This document shows positions 13,621 through 13,811 of a stretch of DNA of 13,811 bases, piece by piece. Position numbers and translations under genes: made by a program. How positions within the stretch are numbered: the stretch's first letter is position 1; each line of letters begins with the position of its first letter. The DNA comes from an uncultured Collinsella sp. (GTDB taxonomy: Bacteria > Actinomycetota > Coriobacteriia > Coriobacteriales > Coriobacteriaceae). The notes beneath the pieces were generated by a model. It was not told the DNA's origin, made no database searches, and saw only the letters and a program-made list of their open reading frames with translations. The stretch covers positions 1 to 13,811 of the forward strand of contig CAKUGF010000032.1 in NCBI GenBank assembly GCA_934654585.1, written 5' to 3'.

Positions 13621-13811
13621 GAGCTTCTCCTTTGGACCGTGACGTCGGGGCTCAGCGGGATGGACACCTCAAGCGTAAAGGGCGAGGCGGCGTGGACCTC
13701 CAGACTGCCGCCCAGATCTTGTGCGACATGCCTCATACCAGGGATACCCGTTCCCTCGCGATACGATACGGGAGCGGGTGCGCCGTCGTTGGAAATGGTC
13801 ATGCGCGCGAC
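13617..13811 (-). CDS. Sensor histidine kinase, C-terminal end (partial)
   Basis: Sixty-four codons plus stop are visible; the gene continues beyond the right edge. The sequence begins VARMTISNDG and has a GTGIPGMRHVAQDLGGSLEV motif, the glycine-rich ATP lid and final helix-strand of the HATPase_c domain typical of NarX/DesK-type kinases (HisKA_3 group), which pair with NarL-type regulators. The stop codon overlaps the ATG of the response regulator, showing translational coupling. The sensor part is not in the window, so the signal is unknown. Confidence 0.88.
   Translation of the reverse strand, partial: VARMTISNDGAPAPVSYREGTGIPGMRHVAQDLGGSLEVHAASPFTLEVSIPLSPDVTVQRRSS

Noticed and set aside
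1..13811. CRISPR array, integrase, transposase, prophage or restriction genes
   Set aside because: No regularly spaced repeats and no matching protein motifs were seen on either strand; the palindromic elements lack their own enzymes.

Overview
The window looks like a chromosomal piece of a Coriobacteriia bacterium, most probably Collinsella or a close relative. The grounds are a GC-rich but not extreme base composition (about 60% by eye), a LuxR-type regulator fused to a polytopic membrane domain (a class abundant in Coriobacteriia), many small Ala/Asp-rich lipoproteins, and short palindromic elements between genes. The genus is an inference from remembered families, not from a search.

Layout. 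At 1-36 a plus-strand frame ends (unidentified). On the minus strand follow a small lipoprotein (262-819), a free-standing glucose-family PTS EIIA domain protein (1055-1591) with a clear intrinsic terminator, a gene-free stretch of about 480 bp rich in repeats (1592-2074), and orotate phosphoribosyltransferase pyrE (2075-2758). Upstream of pyrE, still on the minus strand, lies a probable operon read from 6480 down to 2894: a small membrane-anchored protein, a 520-residue zinc-ribbon / glycine-zipper / Gln-rich protein, and two paralogous lipoproteins. A membrane-bound LuxR-family regulator (6723-8267, minus) comes next.

Divergent from the regulator is a plus-strand operon, 8505-11879: a DUF4428-type zinc-ribbon protein, a YdjG-like membrane protein with two zinc ribbons, and a YdjI-like SPFH protein with two C-terminal zinc ribbons. 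In Bacillus subtilis the YdjG/YdjH/YdjI proteins work with PspA at the membrane in envelope stress, so this is probably a PspA-less variant of that module. A two-domain lipoprotein (11960-12802) follows behind a hairpin, then a strong terminator, and finally a convergent two-component pair: a NarL-type response regulator (12997-13620) and the C-terminal end of its histidine kinase (13617-13811, running off the window).

How they may work together (inference): the zinc-ribbon proteins on both sides of the membrane LuxR regulator, plus the lipoproteins, look like an envelope-associated island. The noncoding DNA is unusual. Four minus-strand genes are capped at or within 8 nt of the stop codon by long palindromes without U-tracts. 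Two of these belong to a 148-bp duplicated element whose stems differ between copies by compensatory changes. No tRNA, rRNA, CRISPR array, transposase or integrase gene was found.
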